Source: UBA5109 sp038148435 (GTDB lineage Bacteria > Pseudomonadota > Gammaproteobacteria > Pseudomonadales > Pseudohongiellaceae). Taken from it: a DNA stretch of 18,669 nt. Location of the stretch: contig JAYQVM010000030.1 in assembly GCA_038148435.1 (NCBI GenBank), positions 1-18,669 of the forward strand. The letters run 5' to 3'. The stretch's first letter is position 1, and the number at the start of each line of letters is the position of its first letter. The translations under genes and the position numbers were made by a program. Shown here piece by piece: positions 12,828-18,669 of the stretch. The notes below the pieces were generated by a model, which saw nothing but the letters and a program-made list of their open reading frames with translations, searched no databases and was not told the origin of the DNA.

Positions 12828-14839
12828 TGAGTGAAGAAATGAGCAACGCTGTGAACGAGCAGGTTAAAAAGAATTCCTTTATGAGCTGGATCGATGCGCG
12901 ACTGCCGGTTACCCAGGCTTTGCAAAAGCACATGACCAAGTACTATGCACCAAAAAACTTCAATTTCTGGTACGGCTTTGGTGTGCTGGCGTTAGTGGTA
13001 CTGGTCAACCAGTTACTGACCGGTATCTGGCTCACTATGAACTATGTTCCTAGTGCAGAAGCTGCGTTTGCGTCTGTGGAATATATCATGCGTGATGTCG
13101 ATTATGGCTGGATCCTGCGTTATATGCATTCCACCGGAGCTTCTGCTTTTTTTGTGGTGGTCTATCTGCATATGTTCCGTGGCCTCATGTATGGTTCCTA
13201 CCAGAAACCCCGTGAGCTGATCTGGATTTTCGGTATGACAATTTATCTGGTGTTGATGGCTGAAGGTTTCATGGGTTATGTATTACCTTGGGGACAAATG
13301 TCCTACTGGGGTGCTAATGTGATTGTATCTCTGGCGGGTGCCATTCCCTTTGTGGGTGAAGACCTGATGGTCTGGATTCAGGGAGACTACCTGATTTCCG
13401 GTGCCACCCTGAACCGTTTCTTTGCCCTGCATGTGGTTGCACTCCCGCTGGTACTGGTTGCTCTGGTGGTGCTGCATCTTCTGGCCCTGCATGAGGTTGG
13501 TTCCAATAATCCTGACGGTATTGAAATCAAGGCCAACAAAGATGAAAACGGTATTCCACGAGATGGTATTCCTTTCCACCCCTATTACACCGTGCATGAT
13601 CTGGTTGGGGTCGTTGTTTTTCTGTTTGTGTTTGCCTTTGTGATTTTCTTCATGCCGGAAATGGGTGGTTATTTCCTGGAATATGCCAACTTTGAAGAAG
13701 CCAACAACCTCAAGACCCCGGAACATATTGCGCCGGTCTGGTATTTCACCCCTTTCTACTCGATGCTCAGAGCCGTGACCTTTCCGCTTTTCGGCATCGA
13801 TGCCAAATTCTGGGGGCTGGTAGTGATGGCTGGTGCTATTGCCATCCTGTTCGTGATGCCTTGGCTGGATCGCAGCCCGGTGAAATCCATGCGTTATAAA
13901 GGTACCTACAGTCGCGTTGCTTTGTTTGCCTTTGTGATCAGTTTTATCATTCTGGGGGTATTGGGTACCAAGATCGCCACCGGGCCGCGTACGGCTCTGG
14001 CACAGCTCTGTACCGTGATCTACTTTGTCTATTTCCTGGCTATGCCCTGGTATACCCGCAAAGAGCAGACAGCTACCCCGCCTGATCGAGTGACTGGTCG
14101 CTTTATCACCCTGCCGCAAATATTAATGGCATTGGGCCTTTTGATTGTCCTGACAGTAGTTCCCCTGACTGTCGTTGGTGCAGAAGCGGAAGTCGAACTG
14201 GAAGAAGTGGAAATGAATCTGGAAGATACCGTTTCACTGCAATCCGGGTTACAGACTTTTATGAATTACTGCATGGGCTGTCATTCACTGGGCTATTCAC
14301 GTTACCAGCGCGTGGCTGAAGATCTGAATATCCCGGAAGACATCATGATGGAGTCTGTGGTTTTCAATCCGGAAACCAATATCGGCAATCTGATGATCAG
14401 CGCCATGCCAGAGACCGCAGAAAACTGGTTTGGTGTGTCACCGCCAGACCTTTCACTGGTTGCTCGTGTGCGCCAGCCGGAATGGTTGTATGGATATCTG
14501 ACTGGATTCTATTTGGATTCCTCACGTCCTTTTGGTGTCAATAACCGTGTGTTTGCCAATGTCGGCATGCCTAATGTCCTTGCTGAACTGCAGGGTGATC
14601 AGGTCTGTGATGATCTGGAACACTGTGAAGAACTGTATCATGTGGATGGCACTGGGGCTCTCAGCGAAGAAGAATTTGAGGAGGTGGTCTATAACCTCGT
14701 TAATTTTCTCTATTATGTTGGCGAACCTTCCCGCCTGGATCGTGAGCGAATTGGCGGATTTGTGCTGTTGTTCTTAGCCTTCCTCTTTGTCTTTGTTTAC
14801 ATGCTGAATAGAGAATACTGGAAAGACGTAGAACATTAA
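12827..14839 (+). CDS. petBC: Fused cytochrome b - cytochrome c1 polyprotein (petB-petC fusion)
   Basis: One 670-residue frame covers both haem subunits of the bc1 complex. Cytochrome b (about 1-425) shows eight hydrophobic helices. Haem ligands are His101/His115 and His202/His217; the second pair is spaced 15 apart instead of the 14 seen in mitochondrial and alphaproteobacterial proteins. The quinol site has PVWY (303-306) in place of PEWY. A hydrophobic stretch (about 429-451) ending VVGAEA looks like the former c1 signal peptide. Cytochrome c1 (about 455-670) has the haem motif CMGCH (482-486), axial Met581 in GMPNVL, an acidic pair Cys594/Cys600 and a C-terminal anchor (about 643-660). 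The first start, GTG at 12827, has GGGGAG 9 bases upstream and overlaps petA; an in-frame ATG lies at 12839. Bradyrhizobium fbcH is a known analogous fusion, cleaved after synthesis. No stop or frameshift breaks the junction. Confidence 0.95.
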   Translation: MSEEMSNAVNEQVKKNSFMSWIDARLPVTQALQKHMTKYYAPKNFNFWYGFGVLALVVLVNQLLTGIWLTMNYVPSAEAAFASVEYIMRDVDYGWILRYMHSTGASAFFVVVYLHMFRGLMYGSYQKPRELIWIFGMTIYLVLMAEGFMGYVLPWGQMSYWGANVIVSLAGAIPFVGEDLMVWIQGDYLISGATLNRFFALHVVALPLVLVALVVLHLLALHEVGSNNPDGIEIKANKDENGIPRDGIPFHPYYTVHDLVGVVVFLFVFAFVIFFMPEMGGYFLEYANFEEANNLKTPEHIAPVWYFTPFYSMLRAVTFPLFGIDAKFWGLVVMAGAIAILFVMPWLDRSPVKSMRYKGTYSRVALFAFVISFIILGVLGTKIATGPRTALAQLCTVIYFVYFLAMPWYTRKEQTATPPDRVTGRFITLPQILMALGLLIVLTVVPLTVVGAEAEVELEEVEMNLEDTVSLQSGLQTFMNYCMGCHSLGYSRYQRVAEDLNIPEDIMMESVVFNPETNIGNLMISAMPETAENWFGVSPPDLSLVARVRQPEWLYGYLTGFYLDSSRPFGVNNRVFANVGMPNVLAELQGDQVCDDLEHCEELYHVDGTGALSEEEFEEVVYNLVNFLYYVGEPSRLDRERIGGFVLLFLAFLFVFVYMLNREYWKDVEH

Positions 14840-14875
14840 TAATTGTTTGATTAATATTTGCGAGGCGGATTCAAT

Positions 14876-15514
14876 ATGGGAGTAGTCACCAAACGCTCTT
14901 CAATGCTCTTCTATTCCGATGGCAGCAGCCAGTATAGCCATCGGGTTAGGATCGTGCTGGCGGAAAAAGGTGTCACGGTTGATATTGTTGATGTCGACAG
15001 ACATGATCTGCCTGAAGATCTGATAGACCTTAATCCCTATGGCACACTACCTACTCTGGTGGATCGTGATTTAGTCCTGTATGAATCCTCCATCATGATG
15101 GAATACCTGGATGAGCGTTTTCCACATCCGCCACTGTTTCCTGTGTATCCAGTGGCGCGTGCTCATAGTCGCCTGTGGATGCACCGCATTGAAAAAGATT
15201 GGTGCACGCTGGTCGAAAAAATTCAGCTCGAAGAAGGTAGCGATAAGGAACTGAATGCAGCGCGTAAAGAACTGGTTGAAAGCTTGCTATCAATTGCACC
15301 AATCTTTGCTGAAAAGCCTTACTTTATGAGTGAGGAATTTACCATCGTAGATTGTTGTGTGTTGCCTATTCTCTGGCGCTTACCTGAACTGGGTATCAAA
15401 CTGCCGGAAAACAAGACTAGCAAACCTCTGATAAAATACCGAGAAAGACTCTTTGAAAGGGAGTCTGTGCAGGAATCACTTTCCGAACAGGAAAAGGAAA
15501 TGGCTAGCTGGTAA
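14876..15514 (+). CDS. sspA: Stringent starvation protein A
   Basis: An RNA-polymerase-associated protein with a glutathione-transferase fold that alters sigma70 promoter use in stress and stationary phase. I chose the ATG at 14876 (GAGG ten bases upstream) over an in-frame TTG at 14858; the resulting 212 residues equal E. coli SspA. The thioredoxin-like domain (about 9-88) contains QYSHRVRIVLAEKG, DLNPYGTLPTLVDR and MEYLDERFPHPPL. The latter carries the Pro83-His84-Pro85 surface motif known to be needed for SspA function. The helical domain follows, with HRIEKDW. It lies 36 bases after petBC and just before sspB, the order familiar from Pseudomonas. Confidence 0.96.
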   Translation: MGVVTKRSSMLFYSDGSSQYSHRVRIVLAEKGVTVDIVDVDRHDLPEDLIDLNPYGTLPTLVDRDLVLYESSIMMEYLDERFPHPPLFPVYPVARAHSRLWMHRIEKDWCTLVEKIQLEEGSDKELNAARKELVESLLSIAPIFAEKPYFMSEEFTIVDCCVLPILWRLPELGIKLPENKTSKPLIKYRERLFERESVQESLSEQEKEMASW

Positions 15515-15548
15515 AAATTTCTCTCTTATTGGTGCCACGGGTAAAAGC

Positions 15549-15962
15549 ATGATGATGACTTCATACCGTCCCTACATGATAAGAGCCCTGCATGAATGGA
15601 TGCTGGATAATAACTGTACTCCCTATATCTTGGTTAACGCTTTTATTAAAGGTGTTGAAGTGCCGCAGGATTACGTCAAGGATGGTGAAATTGTCCTGAA
15701 CATCTCACCGCGAGCCATCAAGATGCTGAATATCAGTAATTCCGGAATCGAATTTGAAGGACGTTTTGGCGGCATTCCAACCAGGGTTTACGTTCCCACT
15801 AACGCCGTTCTAGGTATTTATGCAAGGGAGAATGGGCAGGGTATGATGTTTGACGATCATGATCCCATCCCTGAACCTCCATCGCCTGCCACCCAGAGTG
15901 AGCCTGATTTTAAGGCTAAAAAGGATAAAAGCATTAAGCCAACTTTGCGTGTCGTCAAGTAG
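15549..15962 (+). CDS. sspB: ClpXP protease specificity-enhancing factor SspB
   Basis: An adaptor that binds ssrA-tagged proteins from stalled ribosomes and delivers them to ClpXP. The frame is open further upstream, but homology begins at SYRPYMIRALHEWMLDNN. I therefore take the first of three consecutive ATGs (15549, 15552, 15555), giving 137 residues. The peptide-binding domain (about 5-100) includes VLNISPRAIKML, GRFGGIPTRVYVP and VLGIYARENG. A flexible linker rich in Pro, Ser and Lys leads to the C-terminal ClpX-docking peptide PTLRVVK, which nearly matches E. coli PALRVVK. It is 34 bases after sspA, with only a weak ribosome-binding site. Confidence 0.95.
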   Translation: MMMTSYRPYMIRALHEWMLDNNCTPYILVNAFIKGVEVPQDYVKDGEIVLNISPRAIKMLNISNSGIEFEGRFGGIPTRVYVPTNAVLGIYARENGQGMMFDDHDPIPEPPSPATQSEPDFKAKKDKSIKPTLRVVK

Positions 15963-16005
15963 CTATTCTGAGGATATGTTCAGTTATTTGTGTTGATCAG
16001 AATAG
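15963..16005. repeat. Inverted repeat between the convergent sspB and dolP-like genes
   Basis: CTATTCTGA (15963-15971) and TCAGAATAG (15997-16005) are perfect 9-base inverted repeats separated by 25 bases, immediately after the sspB stop and 8 bases before the opposing stop. No T tract adjoins either arm, so a bidirectional terminator is possible but not clear. Confidence 0.4.
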
Positions 16006-16013
16006 TGTGGATT

Positions 16014-16589
16014 CTATTGGTCAATATACTCAAATGCCCGTACAACTTTAGTCACTCCGCGTGTTGCGCTGACTAGTTCGACAGCACGATCCGCTTCATC
16101 CTGGGTCAGCAGACCCATGAGATAAACAACACCGTTTTCAGTCACAACCTTAGTGCGCAGTCCCTCAATATCATCATTCACCAGCATCATAGATTTGATT
16201 TTGGTGGTTAGCCAGGCGTCGTTGGTTCGTGAAAGAAAGGAGGTGTCGCCAGCGACTTCCAGCTCATTGTAGACAGTTTTAACACGACTGTTACTGGTGC
16301 TGGCGATCCGTGTGGCCAGGTTTTTCAATTGCTGAGTTGGTACTTGGCCAACCAGCAGAACCGTCTGGTTAAAACTGATGACGTCGATATTAGAATCGCG
16401 TAGGGCCTCATCGGCTGCATTGATATTGACGGCAATCATAGTTTCAATGGCGCCATCATCAAGAACGGATCCGGTACTGCGGCTGCCGCGATTTTCCTCA
16501 ATACTATCATTGCCGTTCAGGGTGCTGATGATCGAGGAGCATGCGCTCAGGTTCAGCAGGATAAAAATAAAAAATTGTCGTGCTAGCAT
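16014..16589 (-). CDS. dolP: DolP-like outer-membrane lipoprotein with two BON domains
   Basis: Probable orthologue of DolP (YraP), a dual-BON lipoprotein that supports outer-membrane integrity and Bam-complex function in E. coli. The length, 191 residues, is the same as E. coli DolP. The signal peptide has lipobox LSAC with Cys17, followed by Ser, which favours outer-membrane sorting. BON domain 1 spans about 45-115 (IETMIAVNINAADEALRDSNIDV, then VLLVGQVPT) and BON domain 2 about 120-190 (NDAWLTTKIKSMML, VVYLMGLL and a closing ATRGVTKVVRAFEYI). It lies 18 bases downstream of the diaA-like gene in the same operon, as in E. coli. AGGA stands nine bases before the ATG. OsmY is a less likely relative because it is not a lipoprotein. 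Confidence 0.88.
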   Translation of the reverse strand: MLARQFFIFILLNLSACSSIISTLNGNDSIEENRGSRSTGSVLDDGAIETMIAVNINAADEALRDSNIDVISFNQTVLLVGQVPTQQLKNLATRIASTSNSRVKTVYNELEVAGDTSFLSRTNDAWLTTKIKSMMLVNDDIEGLRTKVVTENGVVYLMGLLTQDEADRAVELVSATRGVTKVVRAFEYIDQ

Positions 16590-16607
16590 AAATATTGATC
16601 CTGGGCT

Positions 16608-17204
16608 TTACTCAGCACCAAATAATTGCGTATCTATTAGATCGCATAAACAATGTATCACCAGCAAGTGCACTTCTTGAATGCGGGCAGTGACCTGTGA
16701 AGGCACACAAATTTCGACATCACCCTCCATTAAGAGTTCCTTCATTGCTCCGCCGTCGCGGCCATCAAGCATGACTACTTTCATATTGCGCTTATGAGCA
16801 ATATTGATTGCCTCAATAATATTTGGCGAGTTGCCACTGGTCGAAATGGCCAGCAGTATATCCCCTTCCTTGCCGAGTGCCTGGATCTGTTTTGAAAAAA
16901 CTTCCTCGTAAGAGTAGTCATTGGCGATAGAAGTAAGAGTCGAGCTGTCAGTAGTCAGAGCGATGGCTGGCAGAGGGGGGCGTTCCCGTTCAAAACGATT
17001 TAGTAGTTCTGAAGAAAAATGCTGGGCATCACCGGCTGAGCCGCCATTGCCACAGCTGAGTATTTTTTTTTCGTTAAGCAGCGCTTCAACCATTAGGGAG
17101 GCCGCATTAAGAATTGCCGGACTGATGATTTCCATGGCCTGCATTTTGGTTTCGATGCTGGCCGAAAAAAACTGTTTGATTCGCTCCAGATAATCCATAT
17201 GCAT
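16608..17204 (-). CDS. diaA: SIS-domain protein, DiaA / phosphoheptose isomerase (GmhA) family
   Basis: A 198-residue single SIS-domain protein. By synteny with the dolP-like gene it corresponds to E. coli DiaA, which binds DnaA and promotes timely replication initiation. The sequence also keeps the residues used by GmhA (sedoheptulose-7-phosphate isomerase): His62 and Glu66 in AQHFSSELLNRFE, Gln176 in ARIQEVH and His184 in VIHCLCDLID. The sugar-phosphate loop GNGGSAGDA (52-60) and the STSGNS motif (121-126) are intact. Either role is possible, and GmhA activity cannot be excluded. Two starts compete: ATG at 17204 and ATG at 17198; the second has TAGAG at a better distance. A weak minus-strand promoter, TTGCAA-17-TAATTA, lies at 17259-17231. 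Confidence 0.88.
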   Translation of the reverse strand: MHMDYLERIKQFFSASIETKMQAMEIISPAILNAASLMVEALLNEKKILSCGNGGSAGDAQHFSSELLNRFERERPPLPAIALTTDSSTLTSIANDYSYEEVFSKQIQALGKEGDILLAISTSGNSPNIIEAINIAHKRNMKVVMLDGRDGGAMKELLMEGDVEICVPSQVTARIQEVHLLVIHCLCDLIDTQLFGAE

Positions 17205-17267
17205 CTCTAAATTAAGAAAATTGATATTTTTAATTAAGATAAAAAGGTTTTTTTTGCAACTTTTCGG

Positions 17268-17324
17268 TCAATGACATTGAACAGTCATTGTCAATTGTGT
17301 CAGACTGTGAGCAGCTAGTACAGT
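17268..17324 (+). promoter_or_regulatory. Palindrome cluster and candidate promoter for phoH
   Basis: TCAATGACATTGA (17268-17280) is a palindrome with a single-base centre. CAATGAC (17269-17275) is repeated inverted as GTCATTG (17284-17290), and ATTGTCAAT (17287-17295) is another small palindrome. Directly adjoining are TTGTGT (17295-17300), an 18-base spacer and TACAGT (17319-17324), a plausible sigma70 promoter. GCTAG and CTAGC (17314-17318 and 17326-17330) flank the -10 as inverted repeats. The layout suggests a regulated promoter, but no named regulator site was recognised. Confidence 0.4.
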
Positions 17325-17464
17325 GCTAGCGGTAATCTTCGAGTAAACCCAAAAAGCGCAGCAATAGGAGGCCAAGCAAGACTCATTTAGACAACTAGCC
17401 AAGTACACAGAGAGTATAGTTACCTTTTCTCAACTCAAACTTTTTAGTAAATCGGAGTGTGAGC
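17325..17464 (+). other. Long untranslated leader of phoH
   Basis: About 135 bases lie between the candidate promoter and the phoH ATG. The stretch has no open frame of note. It contains a perfect AGGAGG (17366-17371) with no ATG, GTG or TTG at a useful distance downstream, so this Shine-Dalgarno-like sequence appears orphaned. GGTAA at 17331-17335 could pair with TTACC about 85 bases downstream, a long-range pairing that I cannot evaluate. Confidence 0.3.
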
Positions 17465-18277
17465 ATGGCCAGAAAATCGCACAAACGTTCGATCCAATAT
17501 TATGATAACCTAGACAGCCCTTACTACACGCAAAAAAGTAACAAACGTAAAGACAAACAAAGGCGCCGCAAAGGGCCAGAAGAACCCAGCAATATAGTAG
17601 AGCTTAATAGTCTTCTCAATACAGGCTACAAGCCTACGCAACAAAAACTTCCGCTAGAACCTCGAAACTCTGCACAAAAACGCTATATCAATGCCATCAA
17701 AAATAACTGCCTGACCTTTGGTCTAGGGCCTGCTGGTACCGGCAAATCCTATTGTGCGGGGGCTCTGGCTGCTCAGGCTCTGGAATCTGGCCGAATAGAG
17801 CGAATAATCTTTACCCGTCCTGCGGTTGAAGCCGGTGAGCAGCTCGGTTTTTTGCCAGGCAAACTGGAAGATAAATTTTCCGTTTACATCGATGCCTTTC
17901 GGGACATTCTGAATGAGCGTCTGGGAAAGGGTGTTGTGGAGTATTGCCTTCGTCATGGCAGAATAGTCGGTGCGCCCCTCGCGTTCATGCGGGGCAAAAC
18001 CTTCAATGCATCGACTTTTGTAATTTTGGACGAGGCTCAAAATGTCACGCCGGCACAGATGAAAATGTTTTTAACGCGGATCGGTGAAGACTGCAAAGTG
18101 GTCATAAACGGCGATACGCATCAAAGCGATATACGTGGCCCTAACGGATTAGATGATGCGGTAAACAAGCTGCGAGGTTTACCGGGAGTGTATGTACATA
18201 TCTTCAGGAAGGAACACTCTGTGCGCAGTGGGCTGGTACGCCATGTGCTGGATCGCTACGAGAGCATACATTGCTAG
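17465..18277 (+). CDS. phoH: PhoH-family ATPase, stand-alone form
   Basis: A P-loop ATPase of the PhoH family, related to the C-terminal half of superfamily 1 helicases; the E. coli homologue is phosphate-starvation inducible and the molecular role is uncertain, probably in RNA metabolism. I chose the ATG at 17465 (GGAG seven bases upstream) over the GTG at 17459; it gives 270 residues. The N-terminal 60 or so residues are highly basic and low in complexity (KSNKRKDKQRRRKGP), suitable for nucleic-acid contact. The ATPase core shows GPAGTGKS (Walker A), RIIFTRPAVEAGEQLGFLPG, APLAFMRGKTF, FVILDEAQN (Walker B), FLTRIGE and NGDTHQSD. There is no PIN domain. It matches E. coli PhoH more closely than YbeZ/PhoL. 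It is transcribed alone, opposite to diaA, and separates diaA from the yraN remnant. Confidence 0.92.
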   Translation: MARKSHKRSIQYYDNLDSPYYTQKSNKRKDKQRRRKGPEEPSNIVELNSLLNTGYKPTQQKLPLEPRNSAQKRYINAIKNNCLTFGLGPAGTGKSYCAGALAAQALESGRIERIIFTRPAVEAGEQLGFLPGKLEDKFSVYIDAFRDILNERLGKGVVEYCLRHGRIVGAPLAFMRGKTFNASTFVILDEAQNVTPAQMKMFLTRIGEDCKVVINGDTHQSDIRGPNGLDDAVNKLRGLPGVYVHIFRKEHSVRSGLVRHVLDRYESIHC

Positions 18278-18319
18278 CCGCTAGCCGAGCCAATCTCAGG
18301 GCTGCAAGGAATTTTTAAA

Positions 18320-18649
18320 CTAGCTAGTCTTGGGATCCTTGTCGTTGCTGCTGATACTGATAATGTCAAAGTGGAAATTGCATCGCTCATAAAGTCCCTG
18401 TCATAGAAGATAGTAGCGGGAAATTTTTTTACCAGCTTTTGCTACTTGTGCTTGTCAATGGTTTCGAAAGCGTGGCCGAATTTTGGATTTTTTCGATAGC
18501 ATATCTCCGCAAAGACGATGGTACCTTGAGCACTCAAATTCAGATCGATTTCCCCGAAACGGTAGTGGAAAAATTTTGCTGATTAAGCTGAGAGGCTGGT
18601 GGCACACATTCTTCATGGCCAGTTTTCGTGATGAAGGGCTATGCTGCAA
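18320..18649 (-). pseudogene. yraN: Decayed yraN (UPF0102) with two frameshifts and two internal stops
   Basis: The minus strand holds a broken copy of yraN, whose product is a small endonuclease-like protein (UPF0102, restriction-endonuclease fold). Three frames must be joined. The first gives KNVCHQPLSLISK. A frameshift at the A/T run 18569-18577 leads into HYRFGEIDL, then TIVFAEICYRKNPKFGHAFETIDKHK, which matches the family core GEIDL...LVFVEVRYR...FG.A..S...K. A TAG stop follows at 18444-18442. A second frameshift at the seven-T run 18424-18430 restores RYYLL, a TGA stop (18403-18401), QGLYERCNFHFDIISIS and a final TAG at 18320. The family's usual C-terminal end (W-I-x-N-A-F) is missing. 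The 5' limit is uncertain; TTG at 18649 is merely the first possible codon. Its position upstream of diaA on the same strand matches E. coli synteny. No other gene is seen in 18278-18669. Confidence 0.8.
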
Positions 18650-18669
18650 AAATTGTTACTGAACCTACG

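Noticed and set aside
13283..14119. Long open frame (278 codons) on the minus strand inside petBC
   Set aside because: It lies wholly antisense to the conserved cytochrome b domain, resembles no family I know and has skewed His/Gln composition typical of a shadow frame.
14625..14675. EF-hand-like stretch in the c1 domain (VDGTGALSEEEFEE)
   Set aside because: The first calcium position is not acidic and c1 proteins normally have a G-x-L-S-x-E-E-F/Y segment here; this is ordinary c1 sequence.
14832..14860. AT-rich repeat ATTAAT...ATTAAT between petBC and sspA
   Set aside because: Six-base palindromes in AT-rich DNA are expected by chance and the gap is only 36 bases; no promoter could be supported.
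17366..17390. Possible leader peptide after AGGAGG in the phoH leader
   Set aside because: No standard start codon lies at a workable distance; an ATT start would give one codon before a stop.
18364..18582. Open plus-strand frame of 72 codons downstream of phoH
   Set aside because: It has no ATG or ribosome-binding site, and the opposite strand reads as a yraN remnant, so the frame is an antisense shadow.
1..18669. Search for CRISPR, tRNA, rRNA, insertion sequences, phage or toxin-antitoxin genes
   Set aside because: No spaced direct repeats, cloverleaf sequences, transposase motifs or integrase motifs were seen.

Overview
This 18.7 kb window reads as chromosomal housekeeping DNA from a gammaproteobacterium. 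The gene order closely resembles the block I recall from Pseudomonas and relatives: hisD, a degS/algW protease, Nif3, then cysD-cysNC, zapG, zapE, rplM-rpsI, the petABC cytochrome bc1 genes, sspAB, a dolP-like lipoprotein and diaA. Base composition is moderate and nearly every base is coding. A TonB-dependent receptor and compact operons suggest a free-living, perhaps marine, species. The exact lineage is inference.

Layout. 2-502: 3' end of hisD, convergent with a membrane-anchored DegS/AlgW-type protease (545-1714, minus). 1763-3229: an extended -10 promoter and a three-gene operon (Nif3 family, YciH/SUI1, DUF1244). 3321-5552: a TonB-dependent receptor with its own promoter and a strong terminator. 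5564-6427: a fructosamine-kinase family gene starting just after that terminator and ending inside the stop codon of the convergent cysNC. 6424-9236 (minus): cysNC and cysD, sulfate activation. 9324-9770 (minus) and 9895-11004 (plus): divergent zapG and zapE around a palindrome. 11076-12023: rplM-rpsI, promoter to terminator. 12228-15962: petA, a single-frame petB-petC fusion, sspA, sspB. 16014-17204 (minus): dolP-like and diaA/gmhA-like genes. 17268-18277: a stand-alone PhoH ATPase with an elaborate upstream region. 18320-18649 (minus): a broken yraN.

Most notable observations. (1) Cytochrome b and cytochrome c1 are one 670-codon ORF, with the c1 signal sequence kept as an internal hydrophobic segment. 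(2) The apparently empty stretch after phoH is a decayed yraN on the minus strand, with two frameshifts and two internal stops. It lies where yraN is expected next to diaA, but phoH now separates the two. (3) The DegS-like protease has GYSGG in place of the near-universal GNSGG. (4) The SIS protein at the diaA locus keeps the GmhA-type catalytic residues. (5) Several palindromes sit at promoters (zapG/zapE, phoH, petA). I found no CRISPR array, tRNA, rRNA, insertion sequence or phage gene, and no clearly new multi-gene defence or biosynthetic system.
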